From assembly GCA_900772685.1 (NCBI GenBank), contig CAAGRP010000163.1, positions 1 to 7,499 on the forward strand: a stretch of 7,499 nucleotides of DNA, given 5' to 3'. The first letter of the stretch is position 1. Every line of letters starts with the position of its first letter. Source of the stretch: Lachnospiraceae bacterium. GTDB taxonomy: Bacteria > Bacillota > Clostridia > Lachnospirales > Lachnospiraceae. Shown piece by piece: positions 1 through 6,477 of this stretch. The notes beneath the pieces were generated by a model. The model saw only the letters and a list, made by a program, of their open reading frames with translations, was not told the origin of the DNA and made no database searches. The position numbers and the translations under genes were made by a program.

Positions 1-75
1 GGACGGGTAGGACAAAGGGATGAAGTAATTATCTCCATTTACAGGCGAGGTGAAATAGAAGGAATTTTTGTTGAT
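1..75. other. Left-edge stretch not resembling TopA
   Basis: The topA frame stays open here, but the residues (KNSFYFTSPVNGDNYFIP and neighbours) lack the conserved sequence leading into the PPFTTSTLQQ motif expected in type IA enzymes. The plus strand is also open from position 1 to about 105 in frame 1. The boundary is approximate. It may be foreign sequence joined at a contig end, or a divergent stretch of TopA. Confidence 0.4.
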
Positions 76-795
76 AATGAAAAAATCGGCTTCCGAAACC
101 GCCTCAAGTACATCATCGCAGGCCTTTTTAGACTTTAACTCTGTCTTCTTACCGTCTTCCCCGTAGAACTGGAATTTTATGTTCTTCTTTTCCCCATCGG
201 GTCTAAGTAATGCTTCTATCGTCCAGTATTCCTCCGGGATAAAGTTATTTATCTGCTCTTCCCTGTCTGCTATAATCCTTAAGGCTACGGACTGTACACG
301 GCCGGCACTCAATCCCCTCTTTATCTTCTTCCACAGAAGAGGGCTTATCTCATAGCCTACCATCCTGTCAAGGCATCTTCTCGCCTGCTGCTCATCAACA
401 AGGTTCATATCGATGTCACGCGGTGCCTTAAGGGATGCCTTTACCGCCGTTTTTGTGATCTCATTAAATGTGATCCTTCTCATCCTTGAAGGATCTATCT
501 TAAGAGCCTGCTGAAGATGCCATGAAATAGCTTCTCCCTCACGGTCCGGGTCAGTTGCAAGAAAGATCTTATCAGCCTTTTTAGCCGCTTTTCTAAGTCC
601 TGCAAGAAGCTCTCCCTTTCCTCTTATGGTAATATATTTAGGCTCGAAATCATTTTCTATATCAATTCCGAGACTGCTCCTCGGAAGATCTCTCACATGT
701 CCGTTAGATGCTTCCACTTCGTAATTGGCACCTAAAAATTTCTTAATAGTTTTTACCTTAGTCGGTGATTCGACTATTACAAGGTTCTTAGCCAC
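1..795 (-). CDS. topA: DNA topoisomerase I (type IA), N-terminal part, runs off the left edge
   Basis: Type IA topoisomerase, which relaxes negatively supercoiled DNA by cutting and passing one strand. The 265 visible codons start at a GTG (795-793) giving MAKNLVIVESPTKVKTI, the standard TopA beginning with active-site Glu9. A GGAGG ribosome site (804-808) lies 8 bases upstream. The TOPRIM domain shows the metal-binding acidic motif DPDREGEA at residues 82-89 (Asp82, Asp84, Glu86). The DEQQARRCLDRMVGYEISP segment (134-152) and SAGRVQSVALR (163-173) are the conserved DNA-binding and gate-domain motifs. Full proteins are about 690 residues or more, so the catalytic tyrosine lies off the window. 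Odd point: after about residue 240 the reading frame stays open but no longer resembles TopA; the usual PPFTTSTLQQ motif is absent from residues 240-265 (see findings). Identity is certain up to about residue 235; the last 25 codons are doubtful. Confidence 0.95.
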   Translation of the reverse strand, partial: MAKNLVIVESPTKVKTIKKFLGANYEVEASNGHVRDLPRSSLGIDIENDFEPKYITIRGKGELLAGLRKAAKKADKIFLATDPDREGEAISWHLQQALKIDPSRMRRITFNEITKTAVKASLKAPRDIDMNLVDEQQARRCLDRMVGYEISPLLWKKIKRGLSAGRVQSVALRIIADREEQINNFIPEEYWTIEALLRPDGEKKNIKFQFYGEDGKKTELKSKKACDDVLEAVSEADFFIINKNSFYFTSPVNGDNYFIPLSYPS

Positions 796-803
796 CTCGT
801 CTG

Positions 804-808
804 CCTCC
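804..808 (-). promoter_or_regulatory. Ribosome binding site fixing the GTG start of topA
   Basis: On the minus strand GGAGG sits 8 bases before the GTG at 795-793. There is no nearby ATG that would preserve the conserved MAKNLVIVESPTK beginning, so this site supports the non-ATG start. Confidence 0.8.
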
Positions 809-852
809 AAATTTCTTTTTCTTCTCTTCTCTTTTTCAAATAATCGCTATCC

Positions 853-881
853 AATATACAACACAAAAAATCAAGTTGCAA
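853..881 (-). promoter_or_regulatory. Predicted sigma-A-type promoter of topA
   Basis: Reading the minus strand, TTGCAA (881-876) is followed after exactly 17 bases by TATATT (858-853). They match the consensus -35 and -10 boxes at 4 of 6 and 5 of 6 positions. The site lies in an AT-rich gap about 57 bases before the topA start and just downstream of the phosphofructokinase terminator, so topA appears to be transcribed on its own. Prediction from sequence only. Confidence 0.6.
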
Positions 882-901
882 CCACAAAAATCTTATTTGA
901 C

Positions 902-938
902 AAAAAAACGGGATGAAAGAACAAGTCTTTCATCCCGT
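902..938 (-). terminator. Rho-independent terminator of the phosphofructokinase gene
   Basis: A perfect 13-base-pair inverted repeat (908-920 with 926-938, arm ACGGGATGAAAGA) encloses a 5-base loop. On the minus strand it is followed directly by seven T residues (908-902). It begins 37 bases after the phosphofructokinase stop codon. The plus-strand side has no T tract after the hairpin, so it acts in the leftward direction. It separates this gene from topA. Confidence 0.93.
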
Positions 939-975
939 GAAATATCATTTTACCGAATATTTTTATGAGCTAAGA

Positions 976-2217
976 TTATTTCTCAACGATCTTTTTAAGT
1001 TTAACGAAACGTGGAAGAGAATTCTCTTTCTTCATCTTGATCTCGCCCTGGATAAGCGGAAGAGCATAGTCGATGAAGTCATCTGTTACGTTGTTTCCAC
1101 GCTCATTGATCCACTCAAGCGGAACCTTCTTCTCGAAGTTAGCAACCTTTGAAAGGTCAAGGAGATCTGCCTCACACTTGTATCCGTTCTCGTCACGTGT
1201 ACACTTGAAGCCTACCATCTTGTCGGTTACGCCTGCAACTGCCTGGTTAACAGCTGTCTGGCCTGCCATGAATGCTTCGTCAGAGTCTGTCTGTGATGCA
1301 CAGTGCTCTGCGCATCTCTGAAGAAGAGACAGCTCGATAGGACGAACCTTAACTCCCGGTATAGCACCCTTAACAACATCTGCAAGTCTTGCTGCAAGGC
1401 CACCGAGCTGAGCATGTCCGAATCCGTCTGTAGCTGATGTTTTTGCTTCTGATACGAATGTACCGTCTGCATAATGGATTCCTTCAGAAACAGCAACAAG
1501 AACGTTTGCATTCTTGTCCCAGATAGCCTTTACATCCTCAAGGAACTCATCCATATTGAAGTCAACTTCCGGAAGATATACAAGATCAGGACCGAATCCT
1601 GTTGTCTTTGCAAGAGCCGCAGCACCTGCAAGCCATCCTGCATGACGTCCCATGATCTCGATGATGGTAACCTGACCCTTATCATAAACATGAGAATCCT
1701 GATATACCTCTACAACCGATGTTGCGATGTATTTAGCTGCTGATGCAAATCCCGGGCAGTGATCTGTTCCGAAAAGGTCATTGTCGATAGTTTTCGGGAT
1801 ACCCATAACGCGGCAGTCATATCCGACTTTGTTCATGTATTTAGAAATCTTGTTGCATGTATCCATTGAGTCATTTCCACCATTGTAGAAGAAATAACGC
1901 ACATCATGCTTTTTGAACACTTCAAGGATCTTCTTGTAATCGGTATCATCAACATCCGGATCCGCGATCTTGTAACGGCATGATCCAAGTGCTGAAGAAG
2001 GTGTATATCTCATGATCTCAAGCTCTTCAGGATCTTCCTCATCCATAACATAAAGCTTGTCATTCAATACGCCGACGATTCCGTTTGCTGCGCCGTAAAC
2101 TTTTGTTATAACATCTGAATCAAGACCTGCTTTGATTGCTCCGTAGCAGCTTGAATTGATAACTGATGAAGGACCGCCTGACTGTCCGATTATCATAGCT
2201 CCTTTTAATTCGCTCAT
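976..2217 (-). CDS. pfp: 6-phosphofructokinase, pyrophosphate-dependent type
   Basis: Cytoplasmic phosphofructokinase of 413 residues that phosphorylates fructose 6-phosphate to fructose 1,6-bisphosphate in glycolysis. Family motifs are intact: N-terminal GQSGGP (11-16), the GGNDSMDT phosphate-donor loop (113-120), PKTIDNDL (141-148) with catalytic Asp145, and the sugar-binding MGRHAGW (189-195). Two residues indicate pyrophosphate rather than ATP as donor: Asp116 in GGND, where ATP enzymes have Gly, and Lys142 in PKTIDND, where ATP enzymes have Gly. Such enzymes can run reversibly. The ATG has a good GGAGG site 9 bases upstream (2227-2231), a predicted promoter at 2277-2305 and a strong terminator at 902-938, so the gene looks monocistronic. 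Length suits the bacterial pyrophosphate clade of about 400 residues. The donor preference is inferred from motifs, not measured. Confidence 0.93.
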   Translation of the reverse strand: MSELKGAMIIGQSGGPSSVINSSCYGAIKAGLDSDVITKVYGAANGIVGVLNDKLYVMDEEDPEELEIMRYTPSSALGSCRYKIADPDVDDTDYKKILEVFKKHDVRYFFYNGGNDSMDTCNKISKYMNKVGYDCRVMGIPKTIDNDLFGTDHCPGFASAAKYIATSVVEVYQDSHVYDKGQVTIIEIMGRHAGWLAGAAALAKTTGFGPDLVYLPEVDFNMDEFLEDVKAIWDKNANVLVAVSEGIHYADGTFVSEAKTSATDGFGHAQLGGLAARLADVVKGAIPGVKVRPIELSLLQRCAEHCASQTDSDEAFMAGQTAVNQAVAGVTDKMVGFKCTRDENGYKCEADLLDLSKVANFEKKVPLEWINERGNNVTDDFIDYALPLIQGEIKMKKENSLPRFVKLKKIVEK

Positions 2218-2276
2218 TTTATTCTTCCTCCGGAATTAGTAATTAATATCTTCTGTGCCAATCACACAACACTAAA

Positions 2277-2305
2277 ATAATATCATATAAGAAGGCTTTT
2301 TACAA
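2277..2305 (-). promoter_or_regulatory. Predicted sigma-A-type promoter of the phosphofructokinase gene
   Basis: On the minus strand TTGTAA (2305-2300) is followed after exactly 17 bases by TATTAT (2282-2277), matching consensus at 4 of 6 and 5 of 6 positions. It lies about 60 bases before the ATG and inside the 155-base gap after guaB. No GC-rich hairpin with a T tract is visible between guaB and this promoter, so some read-through from guaB is possible. Confidence 0.6.
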
Positions 2306-2372
2306 CGTGAAGAAATATATACCTCACCGCCTAAATATAAGATTAATGAATATATTTTATCTGTATGTATGA

Positions 2373-3833
2373 TTATCTTGCATCTTCTACGCTGTAGTTA
2401 GGAGCCTCTTTCGTGATATGGATATCATGAGGATGAGACTCTTTTAATGATGCCGCACTTATCTTGACGAACTTACTGTTTTCCTTAAGCTCTTCTATTG
2501 TAGCCGTACCGCAGTATCCCATTCCGGATTTAAGACCGCCTACAAGCTGGAATACCTCATCCTCGAGATAGCCCTTATAAGCCACACGACCCTCTACGCC
2601 TTCAGGAACGAGCTTCTTTGCCTCACTCTGGAAATATCTGTCCTTGCTTCCGTTTTCCATCGCTGCGATAGAGCCCATGCCTCTGTATACTTTGTATTTT
2701 CTTCCCTGATAAAGCTCGAAATCTCCCGGGCTCTCGTCACATCCGGCAAAGATGCTTCCCATCATGCAGACATTTGCACCTGCTGCGATAGCCTTTGTGA
2801 TATCTCCCGAATACTGGATACCTCCGTCTGCTATGATCGGGATACCGTATTCCTTTGCAGCGCTGTAGCAATCCATTACAGCCGATATCTGAGGAACACC
2901 GATACCTGCAACGATACGTGTCGTACATATTGATCCCGGTCCTATACCTACCTTGACCGCATCCGCACCGGCTTTGATAAGATCTCTTGTTGCTTCCGCC
3001 GAAGCAACGTTTCCTGCAATGATAGGAAGATCCGGATAAGCATCCTTTATAAGCTTTAATGTCTTGAATATGTTAGCTGAATGTCCATGTGCGGAATCGA
3101 TAACGATAACATCGACATGAGCATTTACAAGTGCCCCGACTCTTTCAAGAACATTGCTTGTGATACCTACCGCAGCACCGCAGAGGAGCCTTCCCTGTTC
3201 ATCTTTAGCGGAATTAGGATATTTTATCTGTTTTTCGATATCCTTTATAGTTATGAGCCCTTTAAGATTAAAGTCATCATCTACTATAGGAAGCTTCTCT
3301 ACTCTGGCTTTTGCAAGTATCTTCTTTGCCTCCGCAAGAGTTACACCCTCTTTTGCCGTAACAAGTTTATCGGATGTCATTGATTCCTTGATCTTTTTAG
3401 AAAAATCCTCTTCAAACATAAGGTCTCTGTTTGTGAGGATACCGACAAGCTTCTTTCCCTCAGTGATAGGTACTCCGGAAATACGGTATTTCGCCATCAG
3501 CTTGTCAGCGTCATCAAGTGTATGTTCGGGTGAAAGATAAAATGGGTCGGTGATAACGCCGTTTTCGGAACGTTTTACTTTATCAACTTCTTCGGCCTGT
3601 TCTTCGACAGACATGTTTTTATGGATTATACCTATGCCTCCCTGTCTTGCCATGGCTATAGCCATGCGTGACTCGGTAACCGTATCCATTCCCGCACTCA
3701 TAAGCGGGATGTTGAGCTTTATGGTCTTTGTCAGATATGTCGATATATCGACCATATTCGGTGTGACCTCTGAATACTGCGGAACGAGCAGAACATCGTC
3801 AAATGTAAAACCTTCTCCGATTATTTTTCCCAT
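2373..3833 (-). CDS. guaB: Inosine-5'-monophosphate dehydrogenase
   Basis: IMP dehydrogenase, 486 residues, oxidises IMP to XMP with NAD+, the rate-limiting step of guanine nucleotide synthesis. The start is the ATG at 3833-3831, giving MGKIIGEGFTFDDVLLVPQY. The frame runs 22 codons further upstream, but those are not family-like and the AGGAGAGG ribosome site lies just before this ATG. The TIM barrel begins around residue 10 and is interrupted by a tandem CBS pair at about 93-205, the usual regulatory insert. The catalytic loop GIGPGSICTTR (296-306) carries the nucleophile Cys303; ADGGIQYSGD (335-344) is the phosphate-binding segment, and EGRVAYKG (414-421) belongs to the mobile flap. All family landmarks are present and length matches the usual 485-490 residues. 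No clear intrinsic terminator follows it. Confidence 0.97.
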   Translation of the reverse strand: MGKIIGEGFTFDDVLLVPQYSEVTPNMVDISTYLTKTIKLNIPLMSAGMDTVTESRMAIAMARQGGIGIIHKNMSVEEQAEEVDKVKRSENGVITDPFYLSPEHTLDDADKLMAKYRISGVPITEGKKLVGILTNRDLMFEEDFSKKIKESMTSDKLVTAKEGVTLAEAKKILAKARVEKLPIVDDDFNLKGLITIKDIEKQIKYPNSAKDEQGRLLCGAAVGITSNVLERVGALVNAHVDVIVIDSAHGHSANIFKTLKLIKDAYPDLPIIAGNVASAEATRDLIKAGADAVKVGIGPGSICTTRIVAGIGVPQISAVMDCYSAAKEYGIPIIADGGIQYSGDITKAIAAGANVCMMGSIFAGCDESPGDFELYQGRKYKVYRGMGSIAAMENGSKDRYFQSEAKKLVPEGVEGRVAYKGYLEDEVFQLVGGLKSGMGYCGTATIEELKENSKFVKISAASLKESHPHDIHITKEAPNYSVEDAR

Positions 3834-3837
3834 TTTT

Positions 3838-3845
3838 CCTCTCCT
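3838..3845 (-). promoter_or_regulatory. Ribosome binding site deciding the guaB start
   Basis: The minus strand reads AGGAGAGG ending 4 bases before the ATG at 3833-3831; its AGGAG part is 7 bases away. The open frame continues upstream to an ATG at 3899-3897, but that stretch encodes a basic, non-conserved peptide. This site therefore supports the shorter, 486-residue protein. Confidence 0.85.
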
Positions 3846-3870
3846 TTTATTTTTAATGAATTTTCTAACT

Positions 3871-3899
3871 ACTCTATCAAATAATTGTCTGAAAATCAA
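3871..3899 (-). promoter_or_regulatory. Weak candidate promoter for guaB
   Basis: On the minus strand TTGATT (3899-3894) and TAGAGT (3876-3871) are 17 bases apart, each a 4-of-6 match to consensus, and lie about 38 bases before the guaB ATG. The region is very AT-rich and other placements are possible. This is the best-spaced pair I could find, not a firm call. Confidence 0.3.
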
Positions 3900-3981
3900 C
3901 CTGAAAAATCGTTAAATATGACTATTTTTTCTTGTTTATTTTATTGTCAGAATTTTCTACGTTATTGCTCATTTCAACATC

Positions 3982-4021
3982 TTGACTATTTCTTTTTAAT
4001 AGTTAGTATCATATGTATAAA
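3982..4021 (+). promoter_or_regulatory. Candidate promoter of the comM-dprA pair
   Basis: TTGACT (3982-3987, 5 of 6 match) is followed after 19 bases by TATCAT (4007-4012, 5 of 6). A TATAAA (4016-4021) just downstream is an alternative -10 box without a good -35 partner. The 19-base spacing is longer than the ideal 17, which could mean a weak or activator-dependent promoter. The leader before the ATG at 4043 would be only about 20-25 bases. Confidence 0.45.
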
Positions 4022-4032
4022 ATCAACTAACT
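4001..4032. repeat. Short inverted repeat over the comM promoter
   Basis: AGTTAGT (4001-4007) and its exact reverse complement ACTAACT (4026-4032) are separated by 18 bases. Together they bracket both candidate -10 boxes and end one base before the ribosome-site bases GAGG (4033-4036). The position would suit an operator, or a hairpin in the short leader. Seven-base arms in an AT-rich region can arise by chance, so function is uncertain. Confidence 0.4.
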
Positions 4033-4042
4033 GAGGTATCTA

Positions 4043-5569
4043 ATGTTCTGTCATATATTATCTTCCACGATCCAGGGAATTTCAAGTGTACCTGTTAAAA
4101 TAGAGCTTGATATTTCAAGCGGGATGCCTGTTTTTGTCATGGTCGGCTCCGTCTCCGCAAAGGTTCGCGAATCCCAGGACCGCGTGCGCACCGCCCTTCG
4201 AAACCTTGACATTCATCTGCCGCCCAAAAGGATAACCCTTAGCCTATCCCCCGGAGATGTGAAAAAAGACGGCACGGCCTTTGACCTTCCGATCGCAGCT
4301 GCGCTTTTGACCGCACTTGAAAAGATTCCTGCCGATTCACTGTCGGACTGCATCGTGCTCGGTGAGCTTCATCTAAACGGAGATATCGCACCGGTCCCGG
4401 GTGTCCTGCCGTGTATAATCACGGCAAGAAGTTCAGGCATTAAAACCTGTGTGATACCGTATGAAAACGCGGCAGAAGCCGCTGCGATAGAGGATATGAC
4501 AGTCGTGGGGCTCAAAGATCTTTCGGAACTCATCGAATACTGCAATGACCGTTCGTCTGGAAAATATATTTATAAAAGATCAGCCCTCAATATAACACAA
4601 CCGTCATATCCGGATTTTGCTGATATAAAAGGACAGCACAGTGTCAAGCGTGCTGCCCTTATCAGTGCCTCCGGATTTCACAACCTGCTTCTTTCAGGTC
4701 CTCCGGGCTCCGGCAAATCCATGACAGCAAGGCGCATTCCCGGGATAATGCCGCCTCTTACAAAGGATGAGCAGATAGAGGTTTCCGGGATATACAGCGT
4801 ATCGGGGCTTCTGACTCCCGATAATCCGCTTATAAGGACACGTCCGTTTCGATCTCCTCATCACCTGCTTTCGCCGCAGGCACTCTGCGGAGGAGGAAAG
4901 GTTCCTACACCCGGCGAGATAACTCTTGCTCACAGAGGAGTTCTTTTTATCGATGAGCTTCCGGAAATGCCCGGACGTACCCTCGATCAGTTAAGGGCAC
5001 CTCTTGAGGATCACTCTATCCTGATATCGCGTATACAGGGCAGCTATCGCTTCCCGGCAAATTTTCTTTTTGCAGCTGCAATGAATCCCTGTCCCTGCGG
5101 ATATTTTCCCGATATGAACAGATGTCATTGTTCCGAAAGGGAGATACACGCATATCTTTCCAAAATAAGCCATCCGATACTCGACAGGATCGACCTCAGG
5201 GTGGATGTTCCCGCTGCCTCATATGAAGAGCTTACTACCGACGCTAAGGATGAGGTATCATCATCTGTAATGCGTGAGCATGTGATAAGGGCTTTTGATA
5301 TACAGCAGGAAAGATACAGAGATACAGGGATACACTTCAACAGTGAGCTCGATCCGTCCGAGATCAAGAAGTATTGTGTCACCTCAGCAGAGGCAGGACG
5401 ACTTCTTGAAGCAGCTTACTGTAAACTGGGGTTGAGTGCGAGGGCTTATCATCGTATACTTAAGATATCAAGAACGATAGCTGACCTTGAATCTTCGGAC
5501 ACTATATGTGAAGCGCATATAAGCGAAGCCTTCTGCTTCAGGAATCGCTCCTCTGTACCGTCAGTTTAA
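4043..5569 (+). CDS. comM: ComM/YifB family Mg-chelatase-like AAA+ ATPase
   Basis: ComM-type AAA+ helicase-like ATPase of 508 residues, the normal family length. In other bacteria ComM forms hexamers that drive branch migration of recombination intermediates during natural transformation; that role is family knowledge. An N-terminal ChlI-like domain fills about residues 1-170 (VRESQDRVRTAL 41-52, SPGDVKKDGTAFDLP 69-83). The AAA+ core has Walker A GPPGSGKS (219-226), Walker B LFIDELPE (301-308) and sensor-1 region AAMNPCPCG (345-353). Cysteines 350, 352, 361 and 363 form the cluster typical of this family and may bind a metal. The Mg-chelatase C-terminal domain ends the protein (KLGLSARAYHRILKISRT at 451-468). 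GAGG at 4033-4036 lies 6 bases before the ATG. The stop is 32 bases before the dprA ATG. Confidence 0.95.
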   Translation: MFCHILSSTIQGISSVPVKIELDISSGMPVFVMVGSVSAKVRESQDRVRTALRNLDIHLPPKRITLSLSPGDVKKDGTAFDLPIAAALLTALEKIPADSLSDCIVLGELHLNGDIAPVPGVLPCIITARSSGIKTCVIPYENAAEAAAIEDMTVVGLKDLSELIEYCNDRSSGKYIYKRSALNITQPSYPDFADIKGQHSVKRAALISASGFHNLLLSGPPGSGKSMTARRIPGIMPPLTKDEQIEVSGIYSVSGLLTPDNPLIRTRPFRSPHHLLSPQALCGGGKVPTPGEITLAHRGVLFIDELPEMPGRTLDQLRAPLEDHSILISRIQGSYRFPANFLFAAAMNPCPCGYFPDMNRCHCSEREIHAYLSKISHPILDRIDLRVDVPAASYEELTTDAKDEVSSSVMREHVIRAFDIQQERYRDTGIHFNSELDPSEIKKYCVTSAEAGRLLEAAYCKLGLSARAYHRILKISRTIADLESSDTICEAHISEAFCFRNRSSVPSV

Positions 5570-5589
5570 CCATTGAACTTTTGTTTGAG

Positions 5590-5595
5590 AAAGGA
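5590..5595 (+). promoter_or_regulatory. Ribosome binding site deciding the dprA start
   Basis: AAAGGA ends 6 bases before the ATG at 5602. A TTG at 5581 in the same frame would add seven residues but has no upstream ribosome site and would place this AAAGGA inside the coding region, so 5602 is preferred. Confidence 0.7.
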
Positions 5596-5601
5596 CTATA
5601 T

Positions 5602-6477
5602 ATGGACAGTTATTATCTGAAAAAAGAATCCCCTCTCTACCCGCAGCGGCTCAAAAAATATCCAAATATGCCGACCGGAATTTATGTAAAGGGTGAGCTT
5701 CCCGATGAACACAAAAAGACCGTTGCCATTGTCGGTGCCAGAAGCTGCAGTGATTACGGAAAAAAGACAGCCTATGATTATGCAAGAGTCCTGTCCGCAA
5801 ACGGTATCCAGATCGTAAGCGGGCTTGCGGAAGGTATCGACAGTTACGCCCACAGAGGATGCATAGACGGAGGATCACCGACATTCGGTATTTTAGGATG
5901 CGGTATAGATCTATGTTATCCAAGGTCGAATGAAAAGCTGTATCACGATATCCTTAATGCAAAAGGAGGTCTTATCAGCGAATACGAATCCGACTCTCCG
6001 CCCTTTGCATATCACTTTCCTGTAAGGAACAGGATCATAAGTGCTCTTTCGGATGCCGTTCTGATCGTAGAAGCCCGTATAAAAAGCGGTTCACTTATAA
6101 CCGCATCATACGCTCTTGATCAGGGAGTTCCTGTTTATTGTATACCGGGTCGGGTTACCGACTCTCTTTCTGCCGGTACGAACGCCCTCATCGCAGACGG
6201 CGCAGCTCCGGCTCTTTCTCCCGAATACCTGCTGTTTGAGCTTGGGATAATAAACAATAAAAAAGAGGAGGCAGAACCTCCTCAGATACTTTCAACTATG
6301 TCTGATTTTACTCAGAATATTTATAAAACGATCACGAGCGATCCTCAGACACTCGACATGATATGTGAAAAAGCAGGTGCCGACATTGCTTCTGTTTCGG
6401 AATCACTTTTGTTTCTCGAACTGAACGGATGCATATATCAGCCGTCTCCGGGTCTATATGCCATTGCCTATCGTTGA
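5602..6477 (+). CDS. dprA: DNA-processing protein DprA (Smf)
   Basis: DprA binds single-stranded DNA entering during transformation and loads RecA onto it; it is also widely kept in species not known to be competent. The 291-residue product has the extended Rossmann fold: VGARSCSDYGKK (44-55), SGLAEGIDSYAHRG (73-86), the GCGIDLCYP loop (99-107), FPVRNRIISALSDAVLIVEA (139-158) and SGSLITA (172-178). A final small winged-helix-like domain covers about 229-291. It is shorter than the 350-370 residues common in the family because the usual N-terminal SAM-like domain is nearly absent: the protein begins almost directly at the YPQRLKKYPNMPTGIYVKG segment (13-31). It follows comM by 32 bases with no terminator between, consistent with one transcript. 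Its last 24 bases overlap the end of the convergent regulator gene. Confidence 0.95.
   Translation: MDSYYLKKESPLYPQRLKKYPNMPTGIYVKGELPDEHKKTVAIVGARSCSDYGKKTAYDYARVLSANGIQIVSGLAEGIDSYAHRGCIDGGSPTFGILGCGIDLCYPRSNEKLYHDILNAKGGLISEYESDSPPFAYHFPVRNRIISALSDAVLIVEARIKSGSLITASYALDQGVPVYCIPGRVTDSLSAGTNALIADGAAPALSPEYLLFELGIINNKKEEAEPPQILSTMSDFTQNIYKTITSDPQTLDMICEKAGADIASVSESLLFLELNGCIYQPSPGLYAIAYR

Noticed and set aside
725..1152. Two short plus-strand open frames (725-916 and 913-1152)
   Set aside because: They lie antisense to topA, its promoter, the terminator and the end of the phosphofructokinase gene. They have no convincing ribosome site and low-complexity or basic sequence.
2306..2372. Hairpins after guaB (for example GTGAGG with CTTCAC on the minus strand)
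   Set aside because: The stem is six pairs including a wobble pair and is not followed by a T tract, so it is not a credible intrinsic terminator.
3834..3899. Longer guaB start at 3899 adding 22 residues
   Set aside because: The extension is not family-like and would place the clear AGGAGAGG site inside the coding region.
3834..4042. Purine riboswitch or other structured leader in the guaB-comM gap
   Set aside because: I saw no conserved three-way-junction sequence or strong stems. The gap is simply AT-rich with candidate promoters on both strands.
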